A stretch of DNA of 64,000 nucleotides from Candidatus Microthrix subdominans (lineage in GTDB: Bacteria > Actinomycetota > Acidimicrobiia > Acidimicrobiales > Microtrichaceae). The translations under genes were made by a program, and so were the position numbers. A model generated the notes under the pieces. The model was not told the DNA's origin. It saw nothing but the letters and a program-made list of their open reading frames with translations, and searched no databases. The stretch lies in NCBI GenBank assembly GCA_016719385.1, contig JADJZA010000007.1, forward strand, positions 682,001 to 746,000. The letters run 5' to 3'. Below, in pieces: positions 1-8,735 of this stretch (its first letter is position 1; each line of letters begins with the position of its first letter).

Positions 1-851
1 GCCCCCACGACGGCGATGTCGCCGAAGGTCAGGCCCTGCTCGGTGCGCTCGATCAGGCGGGTCATCTCGGAAGCGTGGTCTGCCGCCGCAGCGGCGGGCG
101 ACGCTGTTTCGTCGTCCTCCGCACCCGCCAACCAGGCGCGGAGGGGCTCGTAGGTGGCGGACGAACAGGCCAGGGCCGCGTCGATGCGGTCCTCGCGCAG
201 GTGGCCCTCGATGTTGTTGAGCGAGTCGACCGTGTCCCGCAGGCGCCGTTCGCGCAGCTCGCGCCGCGCCCGATCGGCCAGCAGCCGCGCCTGTTCGCTC
301 ATCAACCGGGTGCTGGCACGATCGGCCTGGGCACCGGCCTGAGTGACCTTGTGGACGGCCCAGCGTGAGCCCAGCCCCACCCCGATCGAGTTCAAGACGT
401 TGCGACTGGCGATGTCGCTTGGCAGCCAGGACCGCTGATGGCGCCAGGCATCGACCTGGGGGAGGAGGTGAGCAAGCATCGCCGGCTCCGGTCGGTTCGG
501 CAGCGCCAGCGCCAGCGCGGCGTTCCCCCACCAGGTCCAGAGCCCGAACCAGTCGTCGCCACGGTCGCGGTCGGCAGCACGGACGATGTGGGGGGAAAGC
601 GCCATCAGAGCAGCCGAGGTGCCGATCACCTCGGCCGCCATCACCGGATCGTCGACCGACGAATCTCGTCCCTGACGTCGGCGCCATTCCCAGGCGGTGG
701 CACCACCGGCGATCGCCGTCGCCAGCCACCCGAGCGCACGGCTCCGGGGCCCCCGCTGCGGGTCCATGGTGACGAATGCGGCGTTCGCCACCTGGCTCAC
801 GCGCAGGAGCAGGTAGCCCTCCCACAGAGCGTCACCCCACCGCTGCTCCAT
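1..851 (-). CDS. Membrane sensor protein, probable histidine kinase N-terminal half (partial)
   Basis: An open minus-strand frame runs from about 905 to the left edge with no stop codon, so the 3' end lies outside the window. From the ATG at 851 the protein reads MEQRWGDALWEGYLLL. Three hydrophobic stretches follow (around residues 35-50, 65-90 and 95-120), then a helical basic stretch rich in R-E-R and a segment like a histidine-kinase dimerisation helix (R-R-L-R-D-T-V-D-S-L-N-N-I-E). The ATPase domain is not visible. It lies 77 bases downstream of a NarL-type response regulator on the same strand, which suggests a two-component partner. The start is uncertain: an in-frame GTG at 905 would add 18 residues and neither start has a clear ribosome-binding site. 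The kinase call is an inference from topology and neighbour. Confidence 0.55.
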   Translation of the reverse strand, partial: MEQRWGDALWEGYLLLRVSQVANAAFVTMDPQRGPRSRALGWLATAIAGGATAWEWRRRQGRDSSVDDPVMAAEVIGTSAALMALSPHIVRAADRDRGDDWFGLWTWWGNAALALALPNRPEPAMLAHLLPQVDAWRHQRSWLPSDIASRNVLNSIGVGLGSRWAVHKVTQAGAQADRASTRLMSEQARLLADRARRELRERRLRDTVDSLNNIEGHLREDRIDAALACSSATYEPLRAWLAGAEDDETASPAAAAADHASEMTRLIERTEQGLTFGDIAVVG

Positions 852-928
852 CGACGAGGCAGCGGTCACCGCCGTGGGGTCGGCGGCCGATGGATCGGTG
901 GACACGAGGGAGACGCCGCTCGACGCCG

Positions 929-1594
929 CTAGGACTCGCTGGGACCGAGGCCGTGCTCGACCGCCCACGAGGCCAGCGCCGAGCGCTTCTTGCCCTTGAG
1001 GTCGAGCTTGGCGATGATCGAGCTGATGACGTTGTCCACCGTGCCGCCGGCAAGCCCGACCCGCAGTGCGATCTCCTTGCTGGTTGCACCGCTGGGAATC
1101 TCGTGCAAGACCCGCCGCTCGAGGTCGGTCAGCTCCTCGCCGCCGGGCAGGTACTCCACGCCGGCCTCGTAGGTGCGGCCGGCGGCCGCTTCGAGCACGG
1201 CGGTGACCAACTCGCCGCCGGCGGCCGACTTGGACACGAAGCCCAACGCTCCTGCCCGCAACGCCTCATCGCGGATGATCGCCGAACCGTGCATCGTGTA
1301 GACGACCGACGGAATGCCCCAGCTGGAGACCAGGGCAACGCTCTCGACCCCCCGGGTCTCGTGGCGAACCGCCAGGTCGATCACCGCCACCTTGACCTGT
1401 GAGGGCGTCCGCAGAGGCAGCGGCACCGCTCCAAACGATGGAAAAGTGCCGAGCACCTCCAGGCGCGCGTCCTCGCCGAGTTCCTCGGCGACGCCCCGCC
1501 GCGTCAGCGGATGGTCGTCGACGGCGATCACCCGCACCGGCGCCGTGGCCCCCGACCCGCCGGAAACGTGGGTGTTGTCAATCCTTGCGGTCAT
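929..1594 (-). CDS. NarL/FixJ-family response regulator
   Basis: 221 residues. The receiver domain (about 20-140) has the paired acidic residues in VIAVDDHP, the likely phospho-acceptor Asp in AVIDL, and a Lys in SKSA at the conserved position. The C-terminal LuxR-type helix-turn-helix (about 155-215) contains LTDLERRVLHEI and a recognition region with ATSKEIALRVG. Such proteins bind DNA as dimers after Asp phosphorylation. The start ATG at 1594 has a strong GGGAGG ribosome-binding site and a TACCAT -10 element just upstream. The gene is followed on the same strand by a membrane sensor that is probably its kinase. The target genes cannot be told from this window. Confidence 0.88.
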   Translation of the reverse strand: MTARIDNTHVSGGSGATAPVRVIAVDDHPLTRRGVAEELGEDARLEVLGTFPSFGAVPLPLRTPSQVKVAVIDLAVRHETRGVESVALVSSWGIPSVVYTMHGSAIIRDEALRAGALGFVSKSAAGGELVTAVLEAAAGRTYEAGVEYLPGGEELTDLERRVLHEIPSGATSKEIALRVGLAGGTVDNVISSIIAKLDLKGKKRSALASWAVEHGLGPSES

Positions 1595-1598
1595 CCTG

Positions 1599-1617
1599 CC
1601 CTCCCGACCGGATGGTA
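1599..1617 (-). promoter_or_regulatory. Promoter -10 and RBS of the response regulator
   Basis: On the minus strand TACCAT (1617-1612) fits the actinobacterial TANNNT -10. Seven bases later begins GGGAGGG (about 1605-1599), a strong ribosome-binding site 4-5 bases before the ATG at 1594. The mRNA leader would be only about ten bases. No convincing -35 was seen. Confidence 0.45.
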
Positions 1618-1828
1618 GCGCGATCGCAGCCGGTCACCCCCTTGAAACTCATGCAGTTCCAATCTCATGCCATGTGACGGAATCGCTATCCGGCCAGAGT
1701 TCACCGGATGATGCGCAGTCGTTCCGCCTGCAGCGCTTGGTCGGTCGCCTCGGGTGGCAGCGCCACCGCCTTCGTAGCGCCGATCTGGAGCCTGCGTTTG
1801 AGCAGCTCTTCTGGTGGGCGATCCGGAG

Positions 1829-2590
1829 CTAGTCGCGTCGGTCGGCCAGGAAACCGAACCGCTCTCGCGTGGCCGCTGTGGCCCCCGGATCGATGTCGAC
1901 CAGCAGCACGGCTTGGCGTTCGGAAGCCTCGGCCAGCACCTCGCCGTTCGGGCTGATCACCGCCGAGTCGCCGGCATAGTCCAGCTGGTTGCCGTCGGTG
2001 CCCACCCGGTTCACCCCCACCACATAGGCCAGGTTCTCCACCGCTCGAGCCCGCAGCAGCGCCCGCCAGTGCTCGCGGCGAGGACGAGGCCAGTTGGCCA
2101 CCACCAGGTATCCGTCCACCTCGGTAGCCCGGCTCCAGTAGTCGTAGCTGAAGCGAAGGTCGTAACAGACGGTGAGGCCCCAGACCATGCCGTCGATCTC
2201 GACCGTGGCCAGGTCGTCGCCGGGGTCGTACACATCGGGTTCCCTGCCGAAGCTGAAGGGGTGGCGCTTGTCGTAGGTAGTCTCCGTCCCGTCGGGGCCG
2301 GCCACCACCAGCCGGTTGCGGGGCCGGCCGGTGCTGGTATCGATCGGCAGGGATCCGGCGATCCAACATCCCAGGGTCGTCGCCTGGTCGTGCATCCAGG
2401 CGACGCTCGGCCCGTCGGGAGCCTCGACCACCGCCTCGGCATCCAGGCTGAACCCGGTGGCGAACATCTCGGTCAACACGACCAGCCGGGCGCCTCCGGC
2501 GGCTGCAAAGCTCAGCCGTGGCTCCAACGTCTTTCGGGTGGCGGCAGCATCTTCCCAAACGATGTCGTGTTGCACGGCGGCGATCAGCAT
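1829..2590 (-). CDS. Omega-amidase / YafV-like carbon-nitrogen hydrolase
   Basis: 253 residues, the usual size for the nitrilase superfamily. The Glu-Lys-Cys catalytic triad is visible: Glu in VLTEMF (about residue 42), Lys in YDKRHPF (about 110) and the nucleophile Cys in VCYDLRF (about 144). The segment around ANWPRPRREHW and the later NRVGTDGN resemble E. coli YafV and eukaryotic Nit2, which hydrolyse alpha-ketoglutaramate and alpha-ketosuccinamate to the 2-oxo acid and ammonia. The likely role is cytoplasmic amide salvage after glutamine transamination. An in-frame GTG directly before the ATG (2593) is an alternative start. The gene stands alone between the regulator and the HNH gene. Substrate is inferred from the family only. 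Confidence 0.85.
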   Translation of the reverse strand: MLIAAVQHDIVWEDAAATRKTLEPRLSFAAAGGARLVVLTEMFATGFSLDAEAVVEAPDGPSVAWMHDQATTLGCWIAGSLPIDTSTGRPRNRLVVAGPDGTETTYDKRHPFSFGREPDVYDPGDDLATVEIDGMVWGLTVCYDLRFSYDYWSRATEVDGYLVVANWPRPRREHWRALLRARAVENLAYVVGVNRVGTDGNQLDYAGDSAVISPNGEVLAEASERQAVLLVDIDPGATAATRERFGFLADRRD

Positions 2591-2807
2591 CACCCCAGTG
2601 TGGCGTCCACCCGGCCGACACGCCTACCGGTGCACCGTGCTCGCCGGTTCGGCGTTCCCACCGGCGCGCCATCTCTGCCTGCGGGTGCGGCGTGCCATTC
2701 GGGTGAGATGCAACCAGGGGTGGGGATGACCTCATCGTCGCCCAGTGACCGGAGGGTCCTTCTTGGGTGGGACGCGATGACGGGCGATGCGACCGTCGTG
2801 CACACGA

Positions 2808-4625
2808 TCAGGCGGCAGCGGGCGGCCTGCCACGCCGTTGGGCAGCGCTTGGACGTGAGGGTCTGGCCGGGGTCGCTGGCGACTGGGTTGCTGGCGGGTC
2901 GCCACCCGACGGGCTGGGCTGACCCACACCGTCCGGTTCGCCCGAACGGCTGGGTTGGATTGGTACTGGCCGGATCGACCTTGGTTGGACCTTGAATCCT
3001 TCGGGGGTTGTCGAGATCGTGAGGCCGTGTTCGTGGACCCGGTGGTGGTGCTTGGAGCACAGGAGGCAGAGGTTGTCGAGGTCGGTTTTTCCGCCCTGGG
3101 ACCACCAGTTGATGTGGTGCACTTGGCACCATTCGGCTGCCGTGCCGCAGACGATGCAGCCGCGGTCGCGCGCGGTGACAGCGGCTCGTTGCGCGGAGGT
3201 GGCGAGGCGTTGACTTCGCCCGAGCCACAGCGGTTGGCCGGTCGTGTCGAAGATGGCGGGGAGCACTTCGGCGTCGCAGGCCAGCGTGGCGACCGCTTCG
3301 GCCGACAGCGGGGTTCCGTCGGGTAGCGATCCACCGACCAAGTGCTGGCGAAGCGCGTCGAGGTTGGCGATCACCATCAGCTGGGTCGGGTTCGGCGCCG
3401 GCGGAATGGGGTCCGGCGGAGTGGGGGCCGGCGCTGGAACTGGAGCGGATCCGGTTCCTGGTGTCGGGCAGGGTCGTGTTTGGTTGCCATTCCCGGACGT
3501 CGGGTCGGTGGTTGGGTCGCTCCGACGGTGTCGACGGGGATGCGGCGGCGGGGTGGACCCGGAGCGGGTGGCTGCGATCGGATCGTCGCTGGGCCAGTTT
3601 GAGTCGAAGTTGAAGCTTGATTGACCGGCTGTCGTATCACCATCGGCCTCTGACGGCGGACCGCCCGCGTGGCCCACCGCCGCGGTGCCAGAAGCCGAGG
3701 CGGCGGGACGTTCCGGTTGGCAAACCGAGGTGTCGTCCGTGTCGTCCGTGTCGTCGGTGTCGTCGGTGTCGTCGGTGTCGTCGGTGTCGTCGGTGTCGTC
3801 GGTGTCGTCGGTGTCGGTGTCGTCGGTGTCGTCGGTGTCGTCGGTGTCGTCGGTGTCGTCGGTGTCGTCGGTGTCGTCCGTGTCGGTGGAACCGCCGGCC
3901 ATGCCTGTTTGCCTGCCGCTACCGCTGGTGGAGGGACGACAGATGAGCGATTCAAGGGCATCGGCGCGGCGTTGGGCGACCATCCGCTTATTGTGCCGGA
4001 GGGCGCCGGACAGGTGCTCGGCCCGCCAGAGTTGGTCGGTCATCGCCGCCAACTGGGTGGAGATACGGGCGCCGGTGACCGGGTCGAACTGGGCGAACAG
4101 GTGGTGCATGCCCGTGTCGTCGTCGACCCACATCGACGCTTTGCGGCCCTGGCGCTGGCGCTGCTCGTGGGTCTTGCCGCCGTCGGGTGATCCGTCGATG
4201 TCTTCCTGACGCATCGTGCGAGCGAAGTCATCGGCGTTCTGGGCCTTGGCCTTCTCCAACAACGCGTCCTCGTTGTCTCGGACGTTGCGGGCCAGCTCAG
4301 GCTTGTCCATCCTGGACGCCATCTGTTCAGCCTGCTCGGCGCCGATTTCACCGCGTTCAAGCGCTTTGCGAGTTTTGGGCAGCCGGTCCAGCCCGCTGGC
4401 GGTCTTGGATGCCTTGCGGGCCTGACGTGATGACATATTGCCCGAGTTCCGCAATCGCTCGGCCACATCGCCGTGACGGCGGGCCAACTCGGCGATCACC
4501 AGCGATCGGCGGGCGATCACCATCGAATTCACCCTGGCCAATGCTTCGACCTCGGCATCCAACCCTGCTGCGTCCATCGCCGACACCTTCGTGCCGATCG
4601 ACAACCCTCCGCACAAACAGTTCAT
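2808..4625 (-). CDS. DUF222 / HNH endonuclease domain protein with DDT repeat tract
   Basis: 605 residues. The first 240 residues are the helical DUF222 region typical of the actinobacterial '13E12' family. Residues about 249-299 are a tandem Asp-Asp-Thr tract, followed by a Pro-rich linker. The C-terminal HNH domain (about 485-530) has CIVCG, then the metal-binding pair in VHHINWW, NLCLLC and HHHRVHEHG; the CxxC pairs imply a zinc-stabilised beta-beta-alpha-metal fold. A strong GGGAGG ribosome-binding site precedes the ATG at 4625. These proteins are multicopy in many actinobacteria and their function is unknown; nuclease activity is expected from the intact HNH residues but is not demonstrated. 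The upstream 276 bases show no other gene. Confidence 0.88.
   Translation of the reverse strand: MNCLCGGLSIGTKVSAMDAAGLDAEVEALARVNSMVIARRSLVIAELARRHGDVAERLRNSGNMSSRQARKASKTASGLDRLPKTRKALERGEIGAEQAEQMASRMDKPELARNVRDNEDALLEKAKAQNADDFARTMRQEDIDGSPDGGKTHEQRQRQGRKASMWVDDDTGMHHLFAQFDPVTGARISTQLAAMTDQLWRAEHLSGALRHNKRMVAQRRADALESLICRPSTSGSGRQTGMAGGSTDTDDTDDTDDTDDTDDTDDTDDTDTDDTDDTDDTDDTDDTDDTDDTDDTDDTSVCQPERPAASASGTAAVGHAGGPPSEADGDTTAGQSSFNFDSNWPSDDPIAATRSGSTPPPHPRRHRRSDPTTDPTSGNGNQTRPCPTPGTGSAPVPAPAPTPPDPIPPAPNPTQLMVIANLDALRQHLVGGSLPDGTPLSAEAVATLACDAEVLPAIFDTTGQPLWLGRSQRLATSAQRAAVTARDRGCIVCGTAAEWCQVHHINWWSQGGKTDLDNLCLLCSKHHHRVHEHGLTISTTPEGFKVQPRSIRPVPIQPSRSGEPDGVGQPSPSGGDPPATQSPATPARPSRPSAAQRRGRPPAAA
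3730..3879. repeat. Tandem 9-bp repeat inside the HNH gene
   Basis: The plus strand shows nine consecutive copies of GTGTCGTCS (3730-3810), a 6-base partial copy (3811-3816), and seven more copies (3817-3879). On the coding (minus) strand each unit gives Asp-Asp-Thr. Because unit and partial are multiples of three, gain or loss of copies changes protein length without a frameshift. Confidence 0.95.
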
Positions 4626-4901
4626 GTTTCACCTCCCGCAACACTCCAGCGAACTCAACGCCCGAAGCCGCGACACATTGAAGACCACATCGTCGCTACC
4701 CGACATTGGCCGGGGCAGCACCGCCACCGCTGAACCTGGCGGACGACCGGCGTATCCGACAAAGGATTGACCGATTCGACCCGACTCGGGTCACCGTTTT
4801 TGATCCAGCGGACCCGGAACGGTATTGCGATGTACCCTCCATGGTGACGAACAAACGTTCGATTGTCAAGGGTTTGTCGGGAGATTTCCAGACAGGGATT
4901 T

Positions 4902-6101
4902 CTAGGGACGGGTCAGCCCCGCCAAGCGGCGCCCGGCCTCGGCGATCAGGTCCGGTCGCTTGCAGAACGCAAAGCGCACCAACGCTCCGGCCCGCTCGGG
5001 CTGGAGGTAGAACGAGCTCAGCGGGATCGCGCCGACGCCAACCGCCTCGGGCAGGCGTTGGCAGAACTCCATGCCGTTTGTGGCGCCGGTCCACGCGGCA
5101 TCGGCAACGACGAAGTAGCCGGCCTCGGGAACCGGAGCCTCGAAGCCGGCATCGGTGAGGACGTCGATGAGGAGGTCCCGCTGGGCGACCAGCCCCGAAC
5201 GGATCTCGGCGATCGGAGCGTCCCCCAGGGCAAGCCCGGCGGCAACCCCGTGCTGGAGCGCGCCCGACGAGGTGTAGGTGAGGAACTGCTTGGTGCGCCG
5301 CACCGCATCGATCAGCTCGGCCGGTCCGGTGGCCCAGCCCACTTTCCAGCCGGTCAGCGCAAACGTCTTGGCAGCCGACGACAGGGTGATCGTGCGCTCG
5401 AACATGCCTGGCATCGTGGCCAGCGGCACGTGGCGGTTGCCGTCGAAGGTGAGATGCTCGTAGACCTCGTCGGTGATCACCACCAGATCGGCCTCGACCG
5501 CCACGTGAGCGATCGCCGCCCGCTCGGTCTCGTCGAGCACCCGCCCGGTCGGGTTGTGGGGCGAGTTGATCAACATCGCCCTGGTGCGATCGGTCACCGC
5601 TGCGCTGAGCGCATCGGCGTTCAAGCGCCACCCGGGCGGCCTCAGCGTCACCGGTACCAGTTGCGCTCCGGCCAGGGAGGCGATGGCGCCGTAGCTGTCA
5701 TAGCTGGGCTCGAGCGCGATCACCTCGTCGCCGGGGACGCACACCCCCAGCAGCGCGGCGGCGATGCCCTCGGTGCAGCCGACGGTGATCAGCACACCGG
5801 CATCGGGGTCGACGCTCAGGGCGTAATAGCGGGCCTGGTGATCGGCGATGGCGCGGCGCAGCTCCGGGATGCCGTCGCCGGGCGCGTACTGGTTGGGTCC
5901 GGCCCGCAGGGCGCTGGCCGCCGCCTCGATCATTTCGACCGGCCCGTCGACGTCAGGCGCACCTTGGCCCAGGTTGATGGCGCCGTGGGCTGCGGCCAAC
6001 GCGCCCATCTCGGCGAAGATCGTGGTGCCCACCCCGGCCAGAGGGTGATCGGGCGGCAGCATCGGACGGTCGTCAGGCGACGCGCCGGAAGCGACGGTCA
6101 C
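4902..6101 (-). CDS. dapC: N-succinyldiaminopimelate aminotransferase-like PLP enzyme (DapC-type)
   Basis: 399 residues, class I/II aminotransferase. INLGQGAPD lies near the N-terminus, NSPHNPTGR and TDEVYEHL in the middle, and the PLP lysine sits in SSAAKTFALTGWK. The sequence closely follows what I remember of mycobacterial Rv0858c (DapC), which transaminates N-succinyl-2-amino-6-ketopimelate in lysine/diaminopimelate synthesis; methionine or kynurenine aminotransferases are alternatives in the same subfamily. The start is the GTG at 6101: it overlaps the stop of the upstream epimerase gene in a GTGA, giving translational coupling. An open frame continues upstream but overlaps that gene and is a shadow. 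Confidence 0.82.
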   Translation of the reverse strand: MTVASGASPDDRPMLPPDHPLAGVGTTIFAEMGALAAAHGAINLGQGAPDVDGPVEMIEAAASALRAGPNQYAPGDGIPELRRAIADHQARYYALSVDPDAGVLITVGCTEGIAAALLGVCVPGDEVIALEPSYDSYGAIASLAGAQLVPVTLRPPGWRLNADALSAAVTDRTRAMLINSPHNPTGRVLDETERAAIAHVAVEADLVVITDEVYEHLTFDGNRHVPLATMPGMFERTITLSSAAKTFALTGWKVGWATGPAELIDAVRRTKQFLTYTSSGALQHGVAAGLALGDAPIAEIRSGLVAQRDLLIDVLTDAGFEAPVPEAGYFVVADAAWTGATNGMEFCQRLPEAVGVGAIPLSSFYLQPERAGALVRFAFCKRPDLIAEAGRRLAGLTRP

Positions 6102-7141
6102 GGCGTCGCATCGCCGTCGAGCGCGGCGCTGCTCATCAGCCGACCTGCCCACTCGGGTTCGACGTGCCCCTCTTCCACCAGCCAGCGGTACGTGTCGGCG
6201 ATCATGCTCCAACGGTCCCGGAAGCTCATGCCCAGGGCATCGAGCGTGGCCGAACTGTCGGCGGGCACCATGCGGGTGGCATCCTCCATCGCCTCGCGGG
6301 TGAGCTCGAAGTCCACCGGTGGGGCCACCGGAGCGCTTTCGGCCAACCGTCCGAGCCCCCGCATGACCGCGCCCGGCACCTTTCGACGCCGGGGCGATCG
6401 GCCGGTCATCTCGTCGAGGATGTCGGCCATCTCGCCCCAGCGGATGAAGTGCCCGCCCAACATGAACCGCCGTGGACCGCGCCCCGGCCGCATCATTGCG
6501 GTGTGGGCGGCGGCAAGGTCGCGCACGTCGACAAGGTTCATGCCACTGGGGAGGACCCAGCGGTCGCGAATCAAGGCGATCGCGGCCTGGTGCATCGCCG
6601 GTAGCGGGTGCTCGGGCACCCGGGGGCCGAACACCCCGCTGGGGTAGGTGATCGTCACCGGCGCGCCGGCCGCCTGCATGCCGCGGGCAAAGCGTTCGGC
6701 GTCGCCCTTGGACCGGGCATAGCCCTCGGAAGCGGCGCTCAGCGGCGAGGCGACGGTCAGCGAGGCGCCTTCGAGAGCGAAGACCGCCACCGACGACACC
6801 GAGATGATCGGATCCAACCTGGCGGCCGCCGCCAGCTCGAGCACCGTCTCGGCCGCGGTGGTGTTGATGCGGTTGACCCGCTGAGCATCGGCCTTTTTCA
6901 GGGCGACGGTGGCGGCGGCGTGGACGACGGCGTCGCAGCCGTCGACCGCACGGTGCACGGCGGCACGATCGGTGGCGTCGCCCACAATCACGTCGCTCGG
7001 CCGCACGCCGAGCGGCTCGAACACCCTGTCGATCCGCTCGGGTCGCCGAGCCAACAGCCGAACCTGGTGCCCGTCGCGCAAGAGCGCTGCCGCGGTGTGT
7101 GAGCCGACGAACCCGGTGCCGCCGGTGATCAGTACTTTCAC
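6098..7141 (-). CDS. NAD-dependent epimerase/dehydratase family protein (extended SDR)
   Basis: 347 residues. The N-terminus VKVLITGGTGFVGSH is the GxxGxxG Rossmann motif; HAAATVAL and the active-site YARSK (YxxxK) follow, with a Ser in ISVSSVAVF. The C-terminal half resembles 3-beta-hydroxysteroid dehydrogenase/dihydroflavonol reductase-like proteins, so the substrate could be a sterol, polyketide or sugar nucleotide. The start is GTG 7141 because GGGAGG sits five bases upstream; the frame continues upstream without such a signal. The stop overlaps the start of the DapC-like gene, so the two are co-translated. Function beyond NAD(P)-dependent oxidoreduction is not assigned. Confidence 0.8.
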   Translation of the reverse strand: MKVLITGGTGFVGSHTAAALLRDGHQVRLLARRPERIDRVFEPLGVRPSDVIVGDATDRAAVHRAVDGCDAVVHAAATVALKKADAQRVNRINTTAAETVLELAAAARLDPIISVSSVAVFALEGASLTVASPLSAASEGYARSKGDAERFARGMQAAGAPVTITYPSGVFGPRVPEHPLPAMHQAAIALIRDRWVLPSGMNLVDVRDLAAAHTAMMRPGRGPRRFMLGGHFIRWGEMADILDEMTGRSPRRRKVPGAVMRGLGRLAESAPVAPPVDFELTREAMEDATRMVPADSSATLDALGMSFRDRWSMIADTYRWLVEEGHVEPEWAGRLMSSAALDGDATP

Positions 7142-7314
7142 GTGTGCCTCCCGTTGGCGACCATGGTGCCATCCGCACGTCCGGCGGCCCAACGTGTCCA
7201 TCGTCGGGGGAGCAACGTGTGAGCGAACGTTGCCTCGCCGTGTTGGCGTGGCCGGCCTGATCACCGTGGGGCGAATCTGCGATCAGCTCGGCCCGATCGA
7301 TCCGGGCGGACGCG

Positions 7315-7344
7315 CAACCGCGCGCCCCGGAGGACGCGCGGTTG
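7315..7344 (-). terminator. Stem-loop terminator after the thiolase gene
   Basis: CAACCGCGCG (7315-7324) and CGCGCGGTTG (7335-7344) form a perfect ten-base stem with a ten-base loop, about 47 bases beyond the thiolase stop. No T-run follows, as is common in high-GC actinobacteria. Confidence 0.65.
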
Positions 7345-7390
7345 ACGTGAATTAGAGATAGTGAGGGTCGCCCCTGAGCGGGGCGGGCAC

Positions 7391-8593
7391 TCAGCTGAGG
7401 CGCTCGATCACCATGGCCATGCCCTGGCCACCGCCGACGCACATGCTCTCCACGCCAAAGGTCTTGTCCTCGGTCTGCAGGTTGTGGATCAGGGTGGTCA
7501 TGATGCGGGCGCCGGTCATGCCGAACGGGTGACCGAGGGCGATTGAACCGCCGTGGACGTTGAGCTTCTCCATCGGGATGCCCAGCTCGTCGGCCGAGGG
7601 CAGCACCTGGGCGGCGAAGGCCTCGTTGATCTCGACCAGGTCGATGTCGTCGATGCCCATCTTGGCGCGGCCGAGGGCCTGCTTGATCGCCTCGACCGGG
7701 CCGAGGCCCATGATCTCGGGGTTGAGGCCGGACACGCCGGACGACACGATGCGTGCCAGCGGGGTCAGGCCCAGCTCCTTGGCCAGGGTGTCGGACATGA
7801 CGACCACGCCGGCGGCGCCGTCGTTGAGGGGGCAGGCGTTACCAGCGGTCACCGTGCCGCCAGGGCGGAACACCGGGTTGAGGCCCGACAGCTTCTCGGC
7901 GGTCGTGCCGCGCCGGATGCCGTCGTCGTCGGTCACCACGGTGCCGTCGGGCAACGTGATCGGGGTGATCTCGTCGGCCCAGTAGCCACTGTCCAGGCTG
8001 GCCTCGGCCAGGTTCTGGGAGCGGGCGGCAAACTCGTCCTGGGCCTCGCGGCTGACCTGCTTGTACTCGGCCACGTTCTCGGCGGTCTGGCCCATGGCGA
8101 TGTACAGGTCGGGCAGGCCGTCGTGGGGCGCCCAGTCGGCCTCGTTGCCCTCGGCCATCTTGGCGGTGCGGGCCTCGGCCTCCTCGAAGGTCGGGTTGTG
8201 GGGGCCGTCGGCCATGCCGTGGACGTAGCGGCTGACCGTCTCGACGCCGGCGGCGACGAAGCAATCGCCCTCGCCGGCCTTGATGGCGTGGGCGGCCATC
8301 CGGATCGTCATCAGCGACGACGAGCAGTAGCGGTTGACCGTGACGCCGGGAACCTGGTTCCAGCCGAGCAGCACGGCGGTGGCGCGACCGATGTTGTGGC
8401 CCGATTCGCCGGCCGGCTGGCCGCAACCCATCAGCAGGTCGTCGATGTGGTCCGGGGTGACCGCGGGCACCTTGCTCATCAGGTCGGTGAGCACCTGAGC
8501 GGACAGGTCGTCGGGACGGATGTCCTTCAGCGAGCCCTTCATGGCCCGACCGATCGGGCTGCGGGCGGTTGCGACGATGACTGCTTCGGGCAT
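7391..8593 (-). CDS. Acetyl-CoA C-acyltransferase (FadA3-like thiolase)
   Basis: 400 residues. The nucleophilic Cys is in NRYCSSSLM (about residue 90), the His in GHPFGMTGAR (about 350) and the second catalytic Cys in MCVGGGQG (about 383). The N-terminus MPEAVIVATARSPIGRAMKG is very close to mycobacterial FadA3. The enzyme should cleave 3-ketoacyl-CoA with CoA at the end of a beta-oxidation round. The ATG at 8593 is supported by GGAGGAAAC directly upstream; an upstream in-frame extension lacks a ribosome-binding site. It lies among other acyl-CoA genes on the same strand, but a frameshifted DUF1990 gene separates it from the MaoC gene. A hairpin terminator follows. Confidence 0.92.
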   Translation of the reverse strand: MPEAVIVATARSPIGRAMKGSLKDIRPDDLSAQVLTDLMSKVPAVTPDHIDDLLMGCGQPAGESGHNIGRATAVLLGWNQVPGVTVNRYCSSSLMTIRMAAHAIKAGEGDCFVAAGVETVSRYVHGMADGPHNPTFEEAEARTAKMAEGNEADWAPHDGLPDLYIAMGQTAENVAEYKQVSREAQDEFAARSQNLAEASLDSGYWADEITPITLPDGTVVTDDDGIRRGTTAEKLSGLNPVFRPGGTVTAGNACPLNDGAAGVVVMSDTLAKELGLTPLARIVSSGVSGLNPEIMGLGPVEAIKQALGRAKMGIDDIDLVEINEAFAAQVLPSADELGIPMEKLNVHGGSIALGHPFGMTGARIMTTLIHNLQTEDKTFGVESMCVGGGQGMAMVIERLS

Positions 8594-8735
8594 GTTTCCT
8601 CCGGGTGGTTGGCCGGCGGGGTGTCGGCGGCGCGTGTCGACCCTAGATGCGGTCGACGGCCGGATCGATTCCCCCTGCCGATCTTGGTGACCGCATGGTA
8701 ACAACCGCTGGCGCTCCGGCGCGAGCCGACGCTTC

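Noticed and set aside
1814..2995. Long plus-strand frames over the omega-amidase and HNH genes
   Set aside because: They are Arg/His/Gly/Val-rich mirror frames typical of high-GC DNA, have no motifs and oppose clearly real genes.
3729..3890. Tandem repeats as a CRISPR array
   Set aside because: Units are 9 bases, contiguous and without spacers, and encode a repeat in a protein.
4902..7442. A single 846-codon open frame covering the aminotransferase and more
   Set aside because: Its first half is the antisense-free shadow of the epimerase gene in another frame, Arg/Pro-rich and without motifs. The real aminotransferase starts at the GTGA overlap (6101).
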